This document shows, piece after piece, positions 5,598 to 7,241 of a stretch of DNA of 7,241 nucleotides. The position numbers and the translations under genes were made by a program. The stretch covers positions 1 through 7,241 of the forward strand of contig CALWMT010000135.1 of NCBI GenBank assembly GCA_944382045.1. The letters run 5' to 3'. The stretch comes from an uncultured Enterocloster sp. (GTDB lineage Bacteria; Bacillota; Clostridia; Lachnospirales; Lachnospiraceae). The notes below the pieces were generated by a model. It was not told where the DNA came from. It was given only the letters and a program-made list of their open reading frames with translations, and ran no database searches. Numbering within the stretch: the first letter of the stretch is position 1; each line of letters begins with the position of its first letter.

Positions 5598-6629
5598 ATG
5601 GCAGTAAAAGTTGCAATTAATGGTTTCGGACGTATTGGACGTCTGGCATTCCGTCAGATGTTCGGAGCAGAGGGCTATGAGGTTGTAGCCATCAACGATC
5701 TTACCGATCCCAAGATGTTAGCACATCTGTTAAAGTACGATACCGCTCAGGGCGGATATGCCGGCCACATTGGCGAGGGCAAGCACACTGTTGAGGCGGG
5801 CGAGAACTCCATCATCGTAGACGGCAAGGAGATCACCATCTACAAGGAGCCCAAGGCCGCTGACCTTCCCTGGGGAGAGATCGGCGTAGACGTAGTTCTG
5901 GAGTGCACCGGCTTCTACTGCTCTAAGGAGAAGTCTCAGGCTCACATCGATGCAGGCGCAAAGAAGGTTGTTATCTCTGCTCCCGCTGGCAATGACCTGA
6001 AGACCATCGTTTACAGCGTTAACGAGAAGACCCTGACTGCTGATGACAAGATCATCTCTGCTGCATCCTGCACCACCAACTGCCTGGCACCCATGGCTAA
6101 GGCTCTGAACGATTACGCTCCCATCCAGAGCGGCATCATGAGCACCATCCATGCTTACACCGGCGATCAGATGATCCTTGACGGACCCCACAGAAAGGGC
6201 GACTTAAGAAGAGCACGTGCCGGCGCTTCCAACATCGTTCCCAACTCCACCGGCGCTGCTAAGGCGATCGGCCTGGTTATCCCGGAGCTGAACGGCAAGC
6301 TGATCGGCTCTGCACAGCGTGTTCCGGTTCCGACTGGCTCCACCACCATCCTGACCGCAGTTGTTAAGAAGGAAGGCGTTACCAAGGAAGGCATCAATGC
6401 CGCTATGAAGGCTGCTGCCTCTGAGTCCTATGGATACAACGAGGATCCGATCGTATCCTCCGACGTTATCGGCATGCGCTATGGCTCTCTGTTCGATGCA
6501 ACCCAGACCATGGTATCTCAGATCTCTGATGATCTGTACGAGGTACAGGTTGTTTCATGGTATGACAACGAGAACTCCTATACCAGCCAGATGGTAAGAA
6601 CCATCAAGTACTTTGCTGAGCTTGGCTGA
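5598..6629 (+). CDS. gap: Glyceraldehyde-3-phosphate dehydrogenase
   Basis: This 343-residue enzyme converts glyceraldehyde 3-phosphate, NAD+ and phosphate to 1,3-bisphosphoglycerate in glycolysis. The Rossmann motif NGFGRIGR lies at 8-15, and D34 (in AINDLTDP) fits NAD binding. The catalytic Cys158 is in SAASCTTNC, and His185 in STIHAYTGDQ raises its reactivity. The phosphate-binding segment HRKGDLRRARAGASNIVPNS (196-215) and the C-terminal WYDNENSYTSQMV complete the fold. Length is near the usual 335. The start has an AGGAGG site nine bases upstream. Codon choice looks strongly biased (many AAC, AAG, CTG, GTT), as expected for an abundant protein. It lies 139 bases before pgk, the next glycolytic step, with a hairpin between. 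Confidence 0.97.
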   Translation: MAVKVAINGFGRIGRLAFRQMFGAEGYEVVAINDLTDPKMLAHLLKYDTAQGGYAGHIGEGKHTVEAGENSIIVDGKEITIYKEPKAADLPWGEIGVDVVLECTGFYCSKEKSQAHIDAGAKKVVISAPAGNDLKTIVYSVNEKTLTADDKIISAASCTTNCLAPMAKALNDYAPIQSGIMSTIHAYTGDQMILDGPHRKGDLRRARAGASNIVPNSTGAAKAIGLVIPELNGKLIGSAQRVPVPTGSTTILTAVVKKEGVTKEGINAAMKAAASESYGYNEDPIVSSDVIGMRYGSLFDATQTMVSQISDDLYEVQVVSWYDNENSYTSQMVRTIKYFAELG

Positions 6630-6675
6630 TCTGGCTTAGACTGAGAAGCAGTATTATTTTTCAGGCAGACTCATG

Positions 6676-6708
6676 GGGGTCCGGTCGTTAGGACCGGGCC
6701 CCTTTGTT
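6676..6708 (+). terminator. Hairpin between gap and pgk, possible attenuator
   Basis: GGGGTCCGGTC (6676-6686) pairs with GACCGGGCCCC (6692-6702) as 11 pairs with one T-G, around a five-base loop, followed by the broken T tract TTTGTT. The stem is strong but the tract is weak, which fits partial termination that would leave pgk below gap, or an mRNA stability element. Confidence 0.65.
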
Positions 6709-6768
6709 ATGAGCGGCAGGCGGCTGTGCTTTAGGTGCCTGCACGCGGCAGAAAGGAGATTATGTATT

Positions 6769-7241
6769 ATGTTAAATAAGAAGACTGTTGACGATCTGAA
6801 GGATTTGCAGGGAAAGAAGGTCCTGGTGCGCTGCGATTTCAACGTGCCGCTTAAGGAGGGCGTGATCCAGAACTACAACCGTATTGACGGTGCCATCCCC
6901 ACCATCAAGAAGCTCTTAGACCAGGGCGCCAGAGTGATTCTCTGCTCTCACTTAGGCAAGCCCAAGGGCCAGCCCCTTCCCGAGATGAGCCTGGCTCCTG
7001 TGGCTCCCGCTCTTTCCGAGCGCCTGGGCGTAGAGGTGAAGTTCGCAGATGATCCTCAGGTGACTGGTCCTGAGACCCAGAAGATGGCTGCGGAGCTCAA
7101 GGACGGAGAGGTTCTGCTTCTGCAGAACACCCGCTACCGCGTGGAGGAGACCAAGTTTAAGGATGGAGACGCTGCCTCTGAGGGATATTCCAAGGAGTTA
7201 GCCGGCCTCTGCGACGGCATTTTTGTAAATGACGCCTTCGG
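6769..7241 (+). CDS. pgk: Phosphoglycerate kinase, N-terminal part (cut by window end)
   Basis: The first 157 codons are present and the reading frame stays open to the window edge; full-length Pgk is about 395 residues. It transfers phosphate from 1,3-bisphosphoglycerate to ADP, the step after gap. Substrate-site residues are visible: R21, D23 and N25 (LVRCDFNVPL), R38 (YNRIDG), H61 to K66 (SHLGKPKG), and R122 (LLLQNTRY). The last motif has Gln where the common form is ENTRF or ENTRY, and the usual ITDDTRI is IQNYNRI here. The start is ATG 6769, ten bases after AAAGGAG (6752-6758). An earlier ATG at 6762 is out of frame and opens only a five-codon reading that ends inside pgk. No separate promoter is evident, so it is probably transcribed with gap. 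Confidence 0.95.
   Translation, partial: MLNKKTVDDLKDLQGKKVLVRCDFNVPLKEGVIQNYNRIDGAIPTIKKLLDQGARVILCSHLGKPKGQPLPEMSLAPVAPALSERLGVEVKFADDPQVTGPETQKMAAELKDGEVLLLQNTRYRVEETKFKDGDAASEGYSKELAGLCDGIFVNDAF

Overview
The window looks like chromosome from a Gram-positive clostridial bacterium, most likely Lachnospiraceae or a relative. This rests on several signs: an RsiV/SigV ECF sigma pair of Firmicute type, strong AGGAGG-like ribosome sites, sigma-A promoters with 17-base spacers, a tRNA gene without encoded CCA, and clostridial-style citrate synthase, gap and pgk. The species is inferred from protein resemblance, not from a search.

Layout, left to right. Positions 1-57 hold nothing I can support. 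A tRNA-Ser(CGA) gene with a long variable arm lies at 58-146, followed by a perfect hairpin terminator (153-199). On the minus strand comes a two-gene operon with a 4-base ATGA overlap: sigV (ECF sigma factor, 1150-1665) and rsiV (membrane anti-sigma factor of the lysozyme-sensing family, 284-1153). An ECF-type promoter (TGCAAC, 17 bases, CGTCTAA) precedes sigV, which suggests autoregulation. Divergent from it, a sigma-A extended -10 promoter drives a membrane-anchored N-acetylmuramoyl-L-alanine amidase (1879-2724), which ends at a terminator. After an AT-rich promoter and a roughly 220-nt leader with several possible stems, a citrate synthase gene (3133-4506) runs rightward. It converges on a minus-strand PHP-family phosphatase (4570-5379). 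Hairpins overlap the stop codons of both convergent genes. The phosphatase and the glycolytic gap gene (5598-6629) diverge from a shared 218-base region with a good sigma-A promoter on each strand. After gap, a hairpin with a weak T tract (possible attenuator) separates it from pgk, which is cut by the right edge.

Functionally there are three blocks: a cell-envelope stress block (SigV/RsiV plus a divergent wall amidase), central carbon metabolism (citrate synthase; gap-pgk, consecutive glycolytic steps), and a stand-alone PHP phosphatase. There is no transposon, phage, CRISPR or clear horizontal-transfer signature. The most interesting parts are the SigV/RsiV autoregulatory region beside the amidase, the G8 tract in the amidase coding region, and the hairpins placed on stop codons.
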